From the NCBI GenBank assembly GCA_003439945.1, contig QVRM01006574.1, forward strand, positions 993,501 to 1,057,500: a DNA stretch of 64,000 nucleotides, read 5' to 3'. How positions within the stretch are numbered: the stretch's first letter is position 1; every line of letters starts with the position of its first letter. Source of the DNA: Dermanyssus gallinae. Taxonomy: Eukaryota; Arthropoda; Arachnida; Mesostigmata; Dermanyssidae. The position numbers were made by a program, and so were the translations under genes. The notes under the pieces are model-generated. The model did no database searches. It worked only from the letters and a program-made list of their open reading frames with translations, and was not told where the DNA came from. Of the stretch, positions 1 through 13,600 are shown piece after piece.

Positions 1-519
1 TATATGAACTCTGCAATACAAATAATACAGAGTAACGTTGCAAATAGAAAGTGGTAATATTAACTGATTAAAAACAATAGCAGCGCCAACAAAACTACTG
101 TTTTTTGACACCTCGGCCGACAGCCAGACAGAGGCTCCTTGTCTTTAGGGTCTTCTTTCTTTCCATTTGGCCATTCTTAATACGCAGTCAGTGCTGTAAA
201 GATGGAACTGTCCCTCCTAAATCAAAATTCATTATTTGAAAATAGCTTAAAATTATGTTTAATACAACTGCGGTGGAATTCTGGTATGTGTAATTACGAA
301 TTATTCCTATGTTGCGCAATGGCCTGGGTGAATGCAGCAGAGACTGATTATGAAAAATGCCAATGAGTATATATGTATTTATATGTATATGTATTTACAT
401 TTATATGTATACTGCCCCGAGCGGGCTGTGCACATGTTCTTACATCACAAATGAATATCTTGATACACATAAATATATAATGATTTTGTGTATATATATA
501 TATATATATGTAAACGGAC
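1..519 (-). other. TOP3A: Intron 1 of the topoisomerase III alpha gene, partial
   Basis: This stretch follows the splice donor of the exon at 520-607 on the minus strand and runs off the left edge. No further TOP3A exon is visible; the next expected segment, around the conserved TSVSGHL motif, is absent. It holds a (TA)n tract at 491-509 and, next to it, a 70-bp interspersed repeat at 412-481 with a second copy near 32.93 kb. Confidence 0.7.
412..481. repeat. 70-bp interspersed repeat, copy 1
   Basis: The segment around GGGCTGTGCACATGTTCTTA continues through a CACATAAATA motif and then meets a (TA)n tract. It closely matches 32925-32993 in the same orientation, also beside (TA)n. It is probably a fragment of a dispersed element. 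The family is not recognised. Confidence 0.6.
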
Positions 520-607
520 CTTCCCGTACGCGATGGGTGCCGTTGGACAAAATGGCGGCGATATTTTTGGCCGCATCGTTCTTCTCGGCAACGTGAAGGA
601 CCTTCAT
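520..607 (-). CDS. TOP3A: DNA topoisomerase III alpha, first coding exon (N-terminal 29 residues)
   Basis: Topoisomerase III alpha is a type IA enzyme that passes single DNA strands and, with BLM-type helicase and RMI1, dissolves recombination intermediates in the nucleus; it also acts in mitochondria. Seen here: an ATG at 607-605 opens a reading frame starting MKVLHVAEKNDAAKNIAAIL and ending near HRVREG, which closely follows the family N-terminus (vertebrate form VLCVAEKNDAAKGIADLLSNG; yeast TOP3 also starts MKVL). This is the start of the Toprim domain, and the VAEK glutamate belongs to its conserved metal-binding set. The frame is closed upstream by an in-frame TAG, so this ATG is the likely start and no mitochondrial presequence is encoded in this exon. 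The exon ends at 520 with donor GTCCGT in phase 1 (E|G). The rest of the gene lies left of the window. A topoisomerase III beta start would read MVAEKPSLAQ, which does not fit. Confidence 0.85.
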
Positions 608-1052
608 CTTGAGCTTCCAGGGTTGCCGCAATTGGTCCTGGCGCAGCTGCTAACATTTCCTGCTGGCAACGTGACATCCACCAACAGCGAGCTCGTCACG
701 ATTAACTAACACCTAAAAAGTTGTAGTACAATTGTAAGGAATCGTTAGGCATACAACACCCGCACGCAGACACAAATGCGCATTATGGTGTTTTGTGAAC
801 AGGTGTGGAATTTTTCACGCATTTTGAGAACAACTGTGACTGAAACAATATTTGAATACACACGTTAATGTGTATATGCATGTATCTAAGTCGTCGTAAT
901 TTGGGCTTTCGCCCAGATTTAGAAACTTAAACTAGATATCAGTATTGATGGTATTTATCCTGGCTCCCTTAAAAATCGATGGAAATAAGATGATGACTTT
1001 ACATTGTAACCCACGATCAATATTTCGTCACGAAAGAAATCATATGTATGTT

Positions 1053-1094
<42 letters not shown>

Positions 1095-2694
1095 GCTTCA
1101 AGCTAGTATATGAAAACAAGTACACGCGCGATAAATACGGAACTATGCAAGGCATGAATTTTCCAACACCATAAAGAATATGCATAAACATGTTTGAAGA
1201 TTACATATATATTCAATATTTATATTATATAATTATATTACTTTATATTCATGTTTTATGATTATATAGATATATATATATATGTATACGACTTCTGTTA
1301 AGTATCAATCGAGGCACAACACAACATCCGAGGAACATTTATCAATGCTAGAGTCGTTACCACTGCCTATCATATTATCTGATAATTACATTGCATGATT
1401 GATGCAAACTATCATATAAATACTGCAGCATTCATTTGTATTCTAACCATAACTATAGCATGCAATCTGTCTCGAATACGAATCAGTAGAGAATAGTAGC
1501 GCGTGCAGAACACACGAGAACGCTAGCTCAATTAGCTAATCAAACGCATTACTGTAGTTAATTACAACTCCGCATTGATCTGCCGATTGAGCGAGCGTGT
1601 ACATTCACAACACAAGTTTAAACGCGCAAAAGGTTACTCCGGTATCTCGGTATTCTGTCTGGCTGTTTGTTTGTCTGCCAGTATCTATTGTATATATGTA
1701 GGAAGGACTATGTAAACGAAAGAAATCTATGTAAAGCACAAATACATGTACGCGACGACCGAGAGGGTAGCCGAGACGTGTTACTATAGCTAGGTATTGC
1801 TTGTAGTGATAGTACTGACGGACGGGCAGTGGTGCTTGGTACAACTTGGTTGGCACTTACTCATGAAACTGACAGGCGGTAGGTGTGGTACCTTTTCCGT
1901 TCGTGAGTTTTGGCGCGCTCAGCTGATACAAACAAGCGGCAAGAGGGAAATCGGCGCGCTAACTACAGCAGCAGCTGCTTTTGCGGCGTCGACAGACGAC
2001 GAAACGAAACCACGAACTGACACGGTCAGAATTAACAACATCTCAACCAAATAGTCGTCCGTAGGAACCATCCGAATCTACTCTATGCTTTGCGTGCGTG
2101 TCGTGTCGAATCCTATCATGTATACATAGGTAAGGTGATGTCATGTATACATATGCAGACTGCGTATGCAGGTACAGGCAACAAGACGACACCGGCAAAA
2201 TGTGCCTATCAGTGAATGACAATCGGCCAAAATCAACGGCGGCAAAAACAACAAACAGTACTCTGTCGTCTGCGTACAAGCCAGTGCCGGTGGTGATATA
2301 ATCATTTTTATCTTGCCTGGAACAACAACACGAAATACGGAAAAGAGGTAACGTTTGGTTTACTTGACGTTTGACGTCGTGACCACGTTTTTTGGTTTGC
2401 TGCTACGTCAGTGAGAGGGTTGGATGGATCGACGAAGGAAAAGAAGCGCGCAAATTTGAGGACACAGATTTAAAAGCAACAGACGGAGTTAAGTTGGCCG
2501 TCGTGAAACCATTGTAGAACGTGCGGTGGCGTGGCGTAATTCAGTTCACTATACCGATTGATTTGTTGTAGAACCAAGACGGTTGTTTTGTCTGCCACGC
2601 TGCAGAGTTGGCGTCGATAAATCGTGTCATAACTAATCCTGGCTTCTAGTAGGACTATTCTTCAAAGGGAGCATTGCAACACCGGTACACAAAA
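608..2694. other. Region upstream of TOP3A, no gene seen
   Basis: This is the 5' flank of the minus-strand TOP3A gene, so its promoter should lie in the first few hundred bases. No TATA box or start site can be fixed by eye. A (TA)n tract occupies about 1056-1093. Further away, 2363-2383 carries two TGACGT cores, one extended to TGACGTCG (CRE-like, 2372-2379). No coding exon was recognised on either strand. Confidence 0.5.
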
Positions 2695-3720
2695 AGAAGC
2701 CCCAATGAGAACTATATTTAATAACTATCACCATGTGTTTGCCGGTTCCATTGCCTGCACAATTTTTGAAAGGATTTTAGTCCGACACATAACCAAATAT
2801 ATAGTCGCAAATAATCTTTGTGACACATTCCAACACGGGTTTGTGACTTGACGTTGTAAATGCACGCAGCTGTTTGAAATGTCAAACGAATGTGCCTTGT
2901 ACATAGCGGCCGACAATAACGACTCTCATTGCGTATACTTCGACCAGAAGAGTACCCTTAATAGGGTCGTAGGATCATAGACTTGTTGTTGACAAGATGA
3001 AGATGCTCCAGATTCATCTAGAGATTTGTAAATGACTTGCCGCTTTTCTGCAAAATCAATCGGAGCGCATGAGATGCGGGAAGCTCAGCGCCTGGATGAG
3101 CCACGACTGGCTCTGCCTGGCGGCCCATAGGGAAGCCGCGCCTCGGCTCTGCTGTACACAATATACGTCTTAGACACAAACTCCTACATTCGATTGAGTG
3201 TTTAGTACCTTTTGTACGCTGACAACCTAAAAATATGCACCCCCTTGAACTCTCTGAGCGCGTACTGCGCTATAGCCCGCTGTTAACGGCATCTGCTGCT
3301 GGAGCAGTGACATTGACACGGAGTTATCCGTTCCGAAGTGTGTCGTTTCTTTTTTATTATGGCTTTTTCAATCTGGACCATCAGCTCAACGAAACAACAT
3401 TGGCGTGTACCTAGTGCCAACCTAGTGGTACTCTTAATAGAATAGAACTGTTCTCAAATCTATTCGATTAGGAGTATAGTAGTAATGTCTTCCGGCTTAA
3501 ACTAGTCATTTCGGCGATTCGTTTACATTTTCTGGGTGTGCCGTCGAATGCCCACATGGAACGTCATATAGCGTATCCTACCGAGCTGAACTTCACCTCA
3601 AATTTGATTTACTGGTGTAGGAGTACACTAACTGAGTTCCGTGTGAATTCAAGATTTTTGTGTCTAAGAGGAAGTTACGAGGAGGTGTCAAGAACATGCG
3701 CCAGTTTTCGTACAAACATG
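2695..3720 (+). pseudogene. Decayed reverse transcriptase of a CR1/jockey-type non-LTR retrotransposon
   Basis: Reading the plus strand through stops and frameshifts gives the order of motifs found in LINE reverse transcriptases. About 2737-2850 reads SIACTIFERILVRHITKYIV followed by a QHGF block. Next comes a TQL-like block, and then VYFDQKSTLNRV at about 2930-2965, matching the catalytic-Asp block (V-Y-x-D-x-x-K-A-F-x-x-V). FVYADNLKI at 3211-3237 corresponds to the FxYADD catalytic box with the second Asp changed to Asn. A later LGVPSNAHMERHI at about 3533-3571 matches the downstream DLGV block. The roughly 92 residues between the A and C blocks are normal for the family. Multiple stops (for example after QHGFVT) show the element is long dead. 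Neither end of the element was found. Confidence 0.75.
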
Positions 3721-3723
3721 TGA

Positions 3724-6700
3724 AATATCTCAAACAAGTGGAAGGTTGAGTTATCATTATTTTTGAGAGACAATACGCAGTCTCTTACTATTAGAGTTTA
3801 TCGAATAGTCTCAAATCGTGTTGTACGTTCGACGCAAAATTCCTGCTGCACCTCGGCTTATTGCATTTTAAGCCACTATTAGTCACAGGAATGGTTTGTT
3901 AAGAATTCATGTCAAACAAATGTCTACAAAGAGCATACATACGTAGGGACTTGCAAAATGTTTGCATTTTCGCGCGTACCGGACAGTGGGTTAAGAATCG
4001 AATTTTATGGGTAACTTCTAGCGAGGATTATGAGCACGCAACAAGTGTTTCGAAGAGCTTCAATTTGGCTTCATTTGCGAATGAAGTTTCGAACTAGACA
4101 TTTCGTCTGTGCAAAAGAACTCCGTGAAAACAACTACAAACGACGAAAACTCGGCTAGCGCGATTAACGATAACTCAAACTTAGCATATGCATAGCTAGA
4201 TGACATTTAGGGCTTGAAGTTGGCCGAATCCTTTACGTGATAGGGTCCTGCACGGCCACCTCGGACTCGACGAATAACAATCTGCTTGGTGGGCACCGCA
4301 TGATTTATCACAGAGCAAAAACACTGAGATTTTTCACGCTGCGCCCGCTCAGTCATGCTGGTGAAACAAACGTCCAGCTTATTCACTCGTTTTGGCAGCC
4401 CACAAGTTATTCCTGTTTTTCGAAACGTTTAGATTCATGCGAATCGGTTTGTGTACAATTTGGTGGAAATTATGCCGAGATCTTAATAAAATTCTACTTT
4501 CAGGAAAAACGGCCAGTTATTGTCAGGCTATGAATCCATAATAAAGCCGACTTAGACATTCAATTAAGATCACGTAGCGAAATTGCATCGTTCTACTTGT
4601 GCAACTTAGCCAGATGGCTTGTCGAAGTAAGATGCCGCGAGATAGGAACGTGGGCCACATATGAGATAAATATAGGGTCTATAAAAATGCAAAACAAAGT
4701 TGCTCTATAAAGACGCGGATGCTGACTCCTTTCGTGACGAGACGTGTATCCAGGAAGCACGTACTACGCAAATAAAACAATAAAATAAGTGTATTGGTTC
4801 AAGCGGTTTTGGGGAAATAAAAACATGATGGAAGGAGTTAAATCAGTTCCTTAGGCCAGAATCCTCTATAGACCAAAACTCGTTTTGACCACGACAAACG
4901 CAAGATAATAATGGAACGGAAGGAGTTCTTGTCCATATATATATATATATATATACATTAGCGGCAAAAATTAGCTATTTTTAGCCCTCTTCGCGCCGTG
5001 CACGTTTATAGAAAAATCAGAACAGTGTTTTTACATAGCAAAGTCAAAGATCGGATTACGGTAGTGTGCTCTGTGAGGTCTTCAGAACTAAGTAAAGTAC
5101 TGTAGTGCAGTGAAGTATATTTCGGACAATCCTCATGCTTTGATGTGCGCTTTGAGCTTCAAAATGACGTGTCATTGCGAATCACCCAAGTCAAATATTC
5201 ACAAGAACCTCAGATATCCATCTTAGACGTTAGAAGCTAAAGCCGATAAAGGGAACACACTTGCTCGCTTGTCGCGTGCCTCTGGGCGCGTGTCCTGTCT
5301 AGTCAAGGAGTGATGGCAACATATCTTTCCAAGCAGGCCAAACAGTGCTACAGGAAGTGAAGTTCTGCATGTTCTGCATACTGCAGTGCAACCGTGGATA
5401 TATTCTGTGTATAATGGTTTTCAAAAGTGTTTCGGCAGGGTGGCGCATTCATTCATACCAGCCGTTTAGTGCAAGGGTGATCGGCGGAGCAATGAGCATG
5501 TTCTAAAATAAATACTCGTGGCATAAAAAAACTAGCAATTTCAAGTTGAACTAACTCTCCCTCCAGAACTCCCTGTATGAGGCGTTTCGGTAGCGAGAGT
5601 CTAACACAACTCGATGTAACAACACAAACTCGCTCACTGCCTCAATTCAGCAGACATTCTCAAATATTTACAGGCATATTTAGCAAGATGCCTGTAAACG
5701 TGCTAGGTCTCCTATAGTTGATTCAAGCTTTGATTGATTAAAAACGTCCATTAGAAATGTTCCTACCAAGCGATTGTTGTTCCCAACTTACGTATATAAA
5801 TATATATATCAATTATTCCTAACTGTTCCTTGCCTATAAAAAAAGCAAATTAGCTACGGTAGTCCATACCCATCAGCAGGGAACCATTGAGCCTTATTTG
5901 TCAACAAACTCAGGAGTTTTAGACCCCTGTGTAGCAAGGTTTTTAGATTTTAATCGTTTTATTTAAATGCTGCTAACTGCGACCAGAGAACCTTATTTTC
6001 TTCAATACCCACACTCTTTGCTAAGCATAAGTTACGAAGCGCTATATTTGACAATCGGATCTGATTTATGTTCCAGTAAGCACAAGTCTGTTAGTTAGTA
6101 TTTTTTTTATCAATGTATTCATAGCACTTTATTATTATTATTATTATCAGTATAATTATTGCCAACGATTATAATTATCAATCGCAATACAACCACGACA
6201 AAAAATTGGAGCGTAAACAGCACCCACCAGTGCCGTATCTATAAGTCTCCTTCATACAAACACATTCATCCACCAATTGAGGCTAGACAACTCTACCTAC
6301 GGGTAACTTAATTTAAGGTGAAACAAGTGCTAATCTCGTGCACGAGACGCGCTTGTTAAAAACTCACTCGCAATTTCGTTCGACGATGTCAAGCGCCAGC
6401 GTATGATAGGCCCATACCGCAGCTGCTGTACTACAATTCGAACATAGTAGGCACTCACACTTGTCACGTATTGCAAACCAATTGCTTCATTTTTTTCAAA
6501 ACTCCCACGGTTTTTCCGCATGTCGAGATACATCATCGCTAACCCCGCCCTCTCCACCCACTTTATATTCCTCGTTAATTGTCCTATATATTCCCTTAAG
6601 CGTATTGTTTTTATTTTATGTCTCGGCAAAGCCTAACAAACAAACAAACAAGATCATCATGTCTTAATAATGGTTTTATCCTATTAAATATCATCTTCCC

Positions 6701-7299
6701 TTAGGCAGACGCCACCGCGACAGATTCTGCACAACAGCGTTTTTGCTATTAGGTGCATAGCGGCATAAGTTCACGTTGCGTTGATGTGACGCATCGCCTC
6801 CTGAAAAGTCTACGTAGACCTCTAAATGTGATCTCACAGACAGGACGGCTCGTTGGCTTTTCCGATTATGATGCGACGGTTATTATTATAAACGCATTGA
6901 TGTGTTTGCCGCGGTCTGCGCTGCCTTGGTAAGCTTATTGCAAATCGACAAATAGTGTCGCAATACTTGGCAATGGCCACCAGATCGATGGGAGGGTGGC
7001 CAAAATATCCTAACTATATACTTATAAGGCACAATAAAATTAATGCTGGTTCCTTGCAATTAGTCAGCATTCGCCTCTGGATCAGTTTTGCTCGACCAAT
7101 AACAGTTGGCATAACACACACCAGCGAGCTGCTGCTATACATTACTACGTCGAAAAGGTGGCAGATCTATTCACAAGCCATACAGCAAGAACGTAGAATT
7201 CGTGACGGAACGGGCAGAATGGTTGTCTGCAATGGCCTGTTCACAGGCCGAGGATGTATTCGCGAGGTTCTTCGGGGTATCCGGCGCGAGGTCGTCCAT
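3724..7299. other. Region between the RT relic and neuferricin, no gene seen
   Basis: Short open stretches occur here, such as 4237-4533 on the plus strand, but none matches a protein family I recognise or has convincing splice context. A (TA)n tract lies at 4936-4955 and (TTA)n at about 6129-6148. The neuferricin 3' UTR must begin at 7299. An AATAAA overlaps that stop codon on the minus strand, but whether it is the functional poly(A) signal is unclear. Confidence 0.5.
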
Positions 7300-7412
7300 T
7301 TATTTCAATTTGCAACTGGTAGCATCTGGCTCACAGTCGGCGTACTCCAGGAGGTTGGGGTTTGACAGGTCGCCGTTGTTTGTTGTTCCCGAGGGGTTGT
7401 CGCTGGGAGCTC
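7300..7412 (-). CDS. CYB5D2: Neuferricin exon 7 (C-terminus and stop)
   Basis: The acceptor is CATATATTTTCAG. The exon encodes GAPSDNPSGTTNNGDLSNPN followed by LLEYADCEPDATSCKLK and TAA at 7302-7300. Family members end in the same NLxEYxxCxxxxxxC pattern. Confidence 0.94.
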
Positions 7413-7445
7413 CTGAAAATATATGTATCGATATAAATGTGTTGC

Positions 7446-7489
<44 letters not shown>

Positions 7490-7600
7490 CGAACATATCT
7501 AAGTGTGTACTGAATCGAAGAAAACTCTGCTATAACACGCTAATAATAGCTGCGCAATAATATACATTTTGAGCAAAAACCACCCTGTAAACTGCTTAAA

Positions 7601-7632
<32 letters not shown>

Positions 7633-10600
7633 GAGCGCACCAAAACGTATCAGAATCACATTCTGTTTAGCCACATCTATATTGCCTATAGAGTCACCTG
7701 TGTCACAGACCCGAACGCATATCTCTGGGACACATAGACTTGCGTGGCGGAAACCAGATCATTTTATGAACTTTGAATGAACTTCTTCTATCTTATCTTT
7801 GGTAACAACCTTTAATCAATATAACCTCAGCATTTGAATTTTGGACTAACTTAACGTCTAACGACGGTTAAGGTTCAGTCAGTTTCGTCCTGTGAGAAAA
7901 TTGCCTAGAGACGTACCAGTAGTTCGGACGCAGACGCATCGCTCCTGGCTCATGCCTGCTGGATGGAACCTTCGAGGAACGCCCTCCCACGATCGCGAAA
8001 TTCCTCCACTGCACGATCCCCGCGCGTACATGAATAACAAATCGGTAAACAATTGTCGCAGAGTTGTTAGCGCCTACATGCTACATCTATGTAACGTCTT
8101 TTTGTCTTGAGGAGTTGAAGAAGTATACGTCGGCACATATAGTGCACATAATTCCAGTTATCAAAATAGCAAGTCCTGTATCAGCTTATATTCATTCATG
8201 CGTTACCTTTGCTTGCTGCACCACACGCGATGACCAGTTTTGGCCGAGTACTCTGAGTTGCAGGGTGGAAACCTCTTTTTCACCTCCTCCTCCTTATCCT
8301 TGATAGTCTCGGCGTTTGCCAGAATCTTCTCGATCTTGCGGAGTTCAGGGGTAGCTTCTCCGGTCTCGGTGTAGTATCTGCTCAGATGCCAATCAGACGA
8401 ACAGAAAATGTTATTATATGGTTTGTGCGGCCACATATGAGCATTTTAGGAATTTGGATGCAAAGGAAATACACTGAGTAGGGTATTCAATGTACTTCTT
8501 GTCGCCTCAATAATGCATAGGGGTTGAAGTAATATTAAGAAATGGTTCCAGCTCCTCGCCTCTTCCTGAGGCCATTTAGGTGAGAGGTTTTTAGTGAGTA
8601 TTATGCCAACAACATCGGTATCGAGTCCCACACTACCCGCTCTGAGTGTGCGTAAACGCATTTTTCCCTCTCACCAAAAAAAGGCATGCTAGATCGTGGC
8701 GAACATTTGGAACCTTCAGGTGAACAATACGGGTCGAGCCAGATTACCCCCACTCCCCTCAAACGGGTATCCTTTAAAAAAGTAAAAGACGACCACGTTA
8801 AAACCTTCATGCTAGTCTTTTAGGTGGTTTCACCGAGCTTACCTGCCAACGAGTTTACCCATGTACGAGTACTCCTTCTGATATAATTCGATCCACGTAG
8901 CAATTCCAGCTACCATGTCTTCCGACAGTTCACTGAGATCATCGGTAAGTCCGGCTGGAGAAAAGTCGCCAGTGATGTATGCCCGCGTCGCATCTTTGCC
9001 TGTTCACATACCGCAAGGAGGCCATCAACATATTGTTAAACTTTAGAACAAGGACAGCTGCGTCAAGTTGTACGCAAATATGTCACAGGCATGAACAGTC
9101 GAGCCAGTTCATATGGTCGAGAACCAACGTCACGGTAAAAGTATGAGGAATGAGCCTCTCTTTTGCCTCCACCACAGATCTCAGCAGCACAACTATAACT
9201 GTCACTTCAAGTTTATCACGTCAGCTTGTTATATTACGATAAACATTGCTATGTTTGTTGTTTTTTAATAATACTAAGATAACCCCTAGTGAAACAGGTG
9301 GAAAACAGAAATGTTATTTTTTGCCACTTCCGTAACAAATAAACGTTTACATACTGCTTTCAGGAGTCACATTATTGTAGCATATGTTTAACGTACTCAT
9401 GAGGAGTGTACTACGTACTAAACGTATATTATATTTGTCTGTAATATAACCACACTGCCCCTTCCCCCAGGATGTCTTTGTCCAATTTATGCATTCGACG
9501 CCCGTGTCACAGGCTTCAAGGCCCACTGCGAGCGTTGAGATATATTATGCACCAAAATATGTGTTATGCTAAACAACTATGTGAGTTCAAATATATATAT
9601 ATATATATAAAGCTCACCAGCAAAGAAGGCATATGCACCGCCCTCTCTATAATACTGGGCTCCCTTTTCCACATTGTACACCTGCAAAAATCCGTACAAG
9701 TATGAATATAATGAACAATCAACTATATCGTACACCACTAGCATTGCATCATATCATTGTATCAGCTGGACATATACAAAAGAAAAGCGTTATTCTTATC
9801 ACAATACACGCCTGTCATGCTGTGCAAGGATGGTCACGGACCAGTGAATCTAGAAGAGAAGTAATAAAAACGAGATTATAAGATACTACTGCATCGAACC
9901 TTATTGTTATATTAAGGCACGTAGACTCATTTACTCACCTTGCCAAGCAGAGCGAGGTAGAGTCCCTTTGAACCCGACTTTCCATCGTAGAGCGCAAGCG
10001 TATCCGTATCAAACATGCCCTTTGGAAGTTTCTTGGGCGAGAAGAACGGAACATATTCTGCAAGGTGCAAAACGTACAATACAGTTAGAACGTGCAAGCC
10101 GACAATACAGTAGCAGCCACCTGATCTCTCCGCTTGTACAGCCCCTGTATTTTTCGAGGGAAGATACTTCACCACCGCACGTACCAGTGACGATACCTAG
10201 TGTATGCCACTACAAATACACTCATCGTCCGTGCTACTGCCCAATTATCTCTTGTGGGGGAAAATTCTGCACAGCAAACGCAGTATCTGACCGTAATGGG
10301 GTTGCGCATGTATCACAGAAAGTCTATATTTATCCACCCAGATTATATTACAAGGTGCTCCGAACACGCGACAAAGTTGCGCGGCCAGATCGTCTACATA
10401 GGCACGTATTTCTTTCAGGATATCCCTCTTCCTTTCGAGACTGCTACATACGGCATATTTACTAAGTAACTAAAACAAGAGAGACTCGCAGAATCTTCCT
10501 GTCTGCTTCCGCCAACTGGAATTCTGTGTGTGTGTGAGTGTGTTCGATTATGTCATTCGTACGCGGATAAATCTCGCGCATGAACTCTGAAATAGTGTCG

Positions 10601-13600
10601 TCTTCCTTGTCTGTGGTGGTTGACTCCTGCTGCTGCTGCTGCTGCCAGCGATCGATCTGTGTAACTGTCCTGTTTAGGAAAGTCTGAACCGTAACATCTG
10701 TCGCTGAGCTTCCGGGCAAATTCAAGTTCCGCCTCGTTACGCTCCTCGGGCACAATGCGCGGCGGTGGCATAATACGGCCGTGAGTGCTTTAAACGTGTT
10801 TCCATTGTGTCGGTCAGCCACATCGAAAGTTTCCCGATGAAGGGCGTTACTCCTGTTGCCGTCCCGCGTTCGTAACAGTTGTCGAAGCAACAGAGGCTGT
10901 CTAGCAACAGAGCAGCCACTTGTAGCCAGTCTCGCACTAGAGCAATCTAACGCGGAGTGTAATCAAGTCGTTTTTTAAATCCGAAATGCTATGTAATTAA
11001 GCTGATTTAATAAAGTTTCCGGCGCCGGAGTCTACATGTGGCTGCTGGTGCAACACTACTTGTGGCGCTGATCGGGGTCGGTCAGCAGCACCCTTGCCTA
11101 AACATAAGAAACTCATGTTACAAATGGGAAGACAGCTAAAAACCAACCATAACGAAAACAATCGACGGTAGCAACAACAGAAGCAACAACGAAAACAACA
11201 ATTGGCAGCAACAACAACAAAAACAACAATCGGCAGCAACGACAACAACAACAACAACAACAACAACAACGAGCAGTGCCACCACGACCAACAGGAACAA
11301 CAATTGACAATATGTATTCGTTCATTCTAGGATAGTCCGAGTTATCTTGATTGTTGCTCAATTTGGTATTGGATTGTAATGATGATCTTATTGACTTTTT
11401 GTCGATTTCTTCCTCTGTGGCGCTCTGCTCTATCTGCTGTAATACCTATGTCAAATGGAACAAACCGCACGCAATAATGTAACGGCCACGTGTTGTCGCT
11501 ATGTAAAACATGCTTGGTTATAGTCAGATCGTGATGCGAATCATTGATATATTCGTACATGAAATCAAGCTGGATAGATAGATAGATTGATAGACCGGGA
11601 ATTAGTGTTGTTGTTGTTGTTGTTGTTGCTAGCCAGTATTGCTTTTGTTGTTGTCATTCTTATTGTTGCTATGATAATCCTCATTATTGTTCGGCTCTTG
11701 CCGGCGATGAGAGGCTGGTGGTGGTAGCATTTGTTGTTGTTATTGTTGTTTTTGTTGTTGTGGTGGTGGTAATCTGCAGAGCAATTTGGCTGCTGCAAGT
11801 CGTGACAAAGCGCAGCCGTTTTGTTGGGCAATGCGCGCTTATCGCCACACTCAGTTGGCCTTCTGTTTCGCGAACATCAGCATTTCAGACATTGCAAACG
11901 CATTTCACTTAAAAACGATCATAATGCTATTATGATTCTGACTGAATGCTGATTATTATTACTATTATTATTATTATTATTATTATTGATGTTGCTGTTT
12001 TGTATAAATCCGTGTGCATACACACAAATGTGTACACACACACGCATATATATATATATATATATATATGGATGAGAATGTGGTCTGAGGCCCCAACGTG
12101 GCCTGCCAAGGTCACCGACGGCCTGTTGCTGCTACTGCTAATAGAAAGACTCCAGTATGCGCCTATTAAGGCACTCAATGTGTTCCCATGTGTTCTAAAG
12201 GTCGGCGATGGCAGCGACCTTTAGGACAAATAGGCTGGACTGACCAGCGTCGCAGTTTTGTGGCTGGCAGGTTTTGCAACGAGCGGGTGTTTGCTCCTGT
12301 ATAATGATTAGCAGACAAAATTCTGGAAAATGGAATTCGCTCGTCTATGGTCTACAGATCCGCAGAAATGCGGTGACTGTTTTCTATGTGCACACACACA
12401 CACCAAAGGAAATCTAAGGTCGATCTCGGACAAAGAGAAAGAAAACGGCGAAACATCAAACAAATCAGTTTGGAGAGGTTATTTAGCAAACTTGCACCAA
12501 CGTCTCGTTCACTCAATAGTCAGATAGATGATCAGCCTTTTCCTGGAGACCGATTCACAAAAACCCTGCACTATAACCTACGCTGCCAGCTAGCTTCCAT
12601 AAGCAATGAACTTGGTTCAATTTAGAGAAGTCTTTTACTGAAGGCACGCTTGAAAAACAAAACATTTCATTAGGATTCAAGGTGAAAGCGAGCGGTGACA
12701 GCGTATACGCTACGTCGTAACGCAAGAACGACTTGATGCGTTCTTCTTTTTCTTCTTCTTCTTCTTCTTCTTCCTAGTTCTAATCTAGTGGAAGAGAGAC
12801 CTGTGCGCGCTCACACTTAGACGAAATTAGGATTTCTTCATCAACAAATGCGTTTCTTGCTGAAGTACTAGTAGCCGAGCGCCCACACATGAGCCGGCCA
12901 GCAGTGGCCTTAAAGCCACTGCAGTGCCTACTAGGCAATTTGGTACGCCATTAACGCACGATCTTCCCATCGAACCGCACCTATGCCGGCTGCAGTGATA
13001 ACTGCTGACCTTAGGAAGACGCCAACAACGTAGCCGACAACAACATCGGCGACAACAACAATAGAGAGACAGTAACAACAATGATATTAACAGCAGTAGC
13101 AATATTAGCAGCAACAACTACAGCGGCCAGATCAAAAACAATATTAGCAACAACAACAACAACAACAGTGGCCATTTCAAAAATAACATTAACAACAACA
13201 ACAACAACAGCAGCAGCGGTCAAGATATAATGACCAGCAGGCAGATCTAGTCACGGACAAAGCGGCGACGACTCTAAGAAAGCCTATATATATATATATA
13301 TATACTAGACAAGCGTAAATACCCCATAGCGCGATACTGTCTTTTTGAAAACTACAATGCACCTAACGTCAAATGACCAGCACAAACGGAATGAACGTCC
13401 TGCTCATTCTTGCTACAGAGCCACGGTGCGGGGAACGCTCTCTTGAGCAGAGACTTTGCAACGTATGTGTCTTCATACGTTAGAGTTGATAGACATGTAT
13501 AAAGCAATCAAAGAGAAGCGTTGAGTTTATTGATGGCAATGCCCGGGCTAGACGGGTGCCGACAAAGTCCGCCGACATTTGAATGCTGCACCTTCAGATA

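Noticed and set aside
348..677. Open frames in other registers over the TOP3A exon
   Set aside because: They overlap the exon with the conserved AEKNDAAK motif and read into Tyr/Ile repeats from (TA)n; they are shadows of the real frame.
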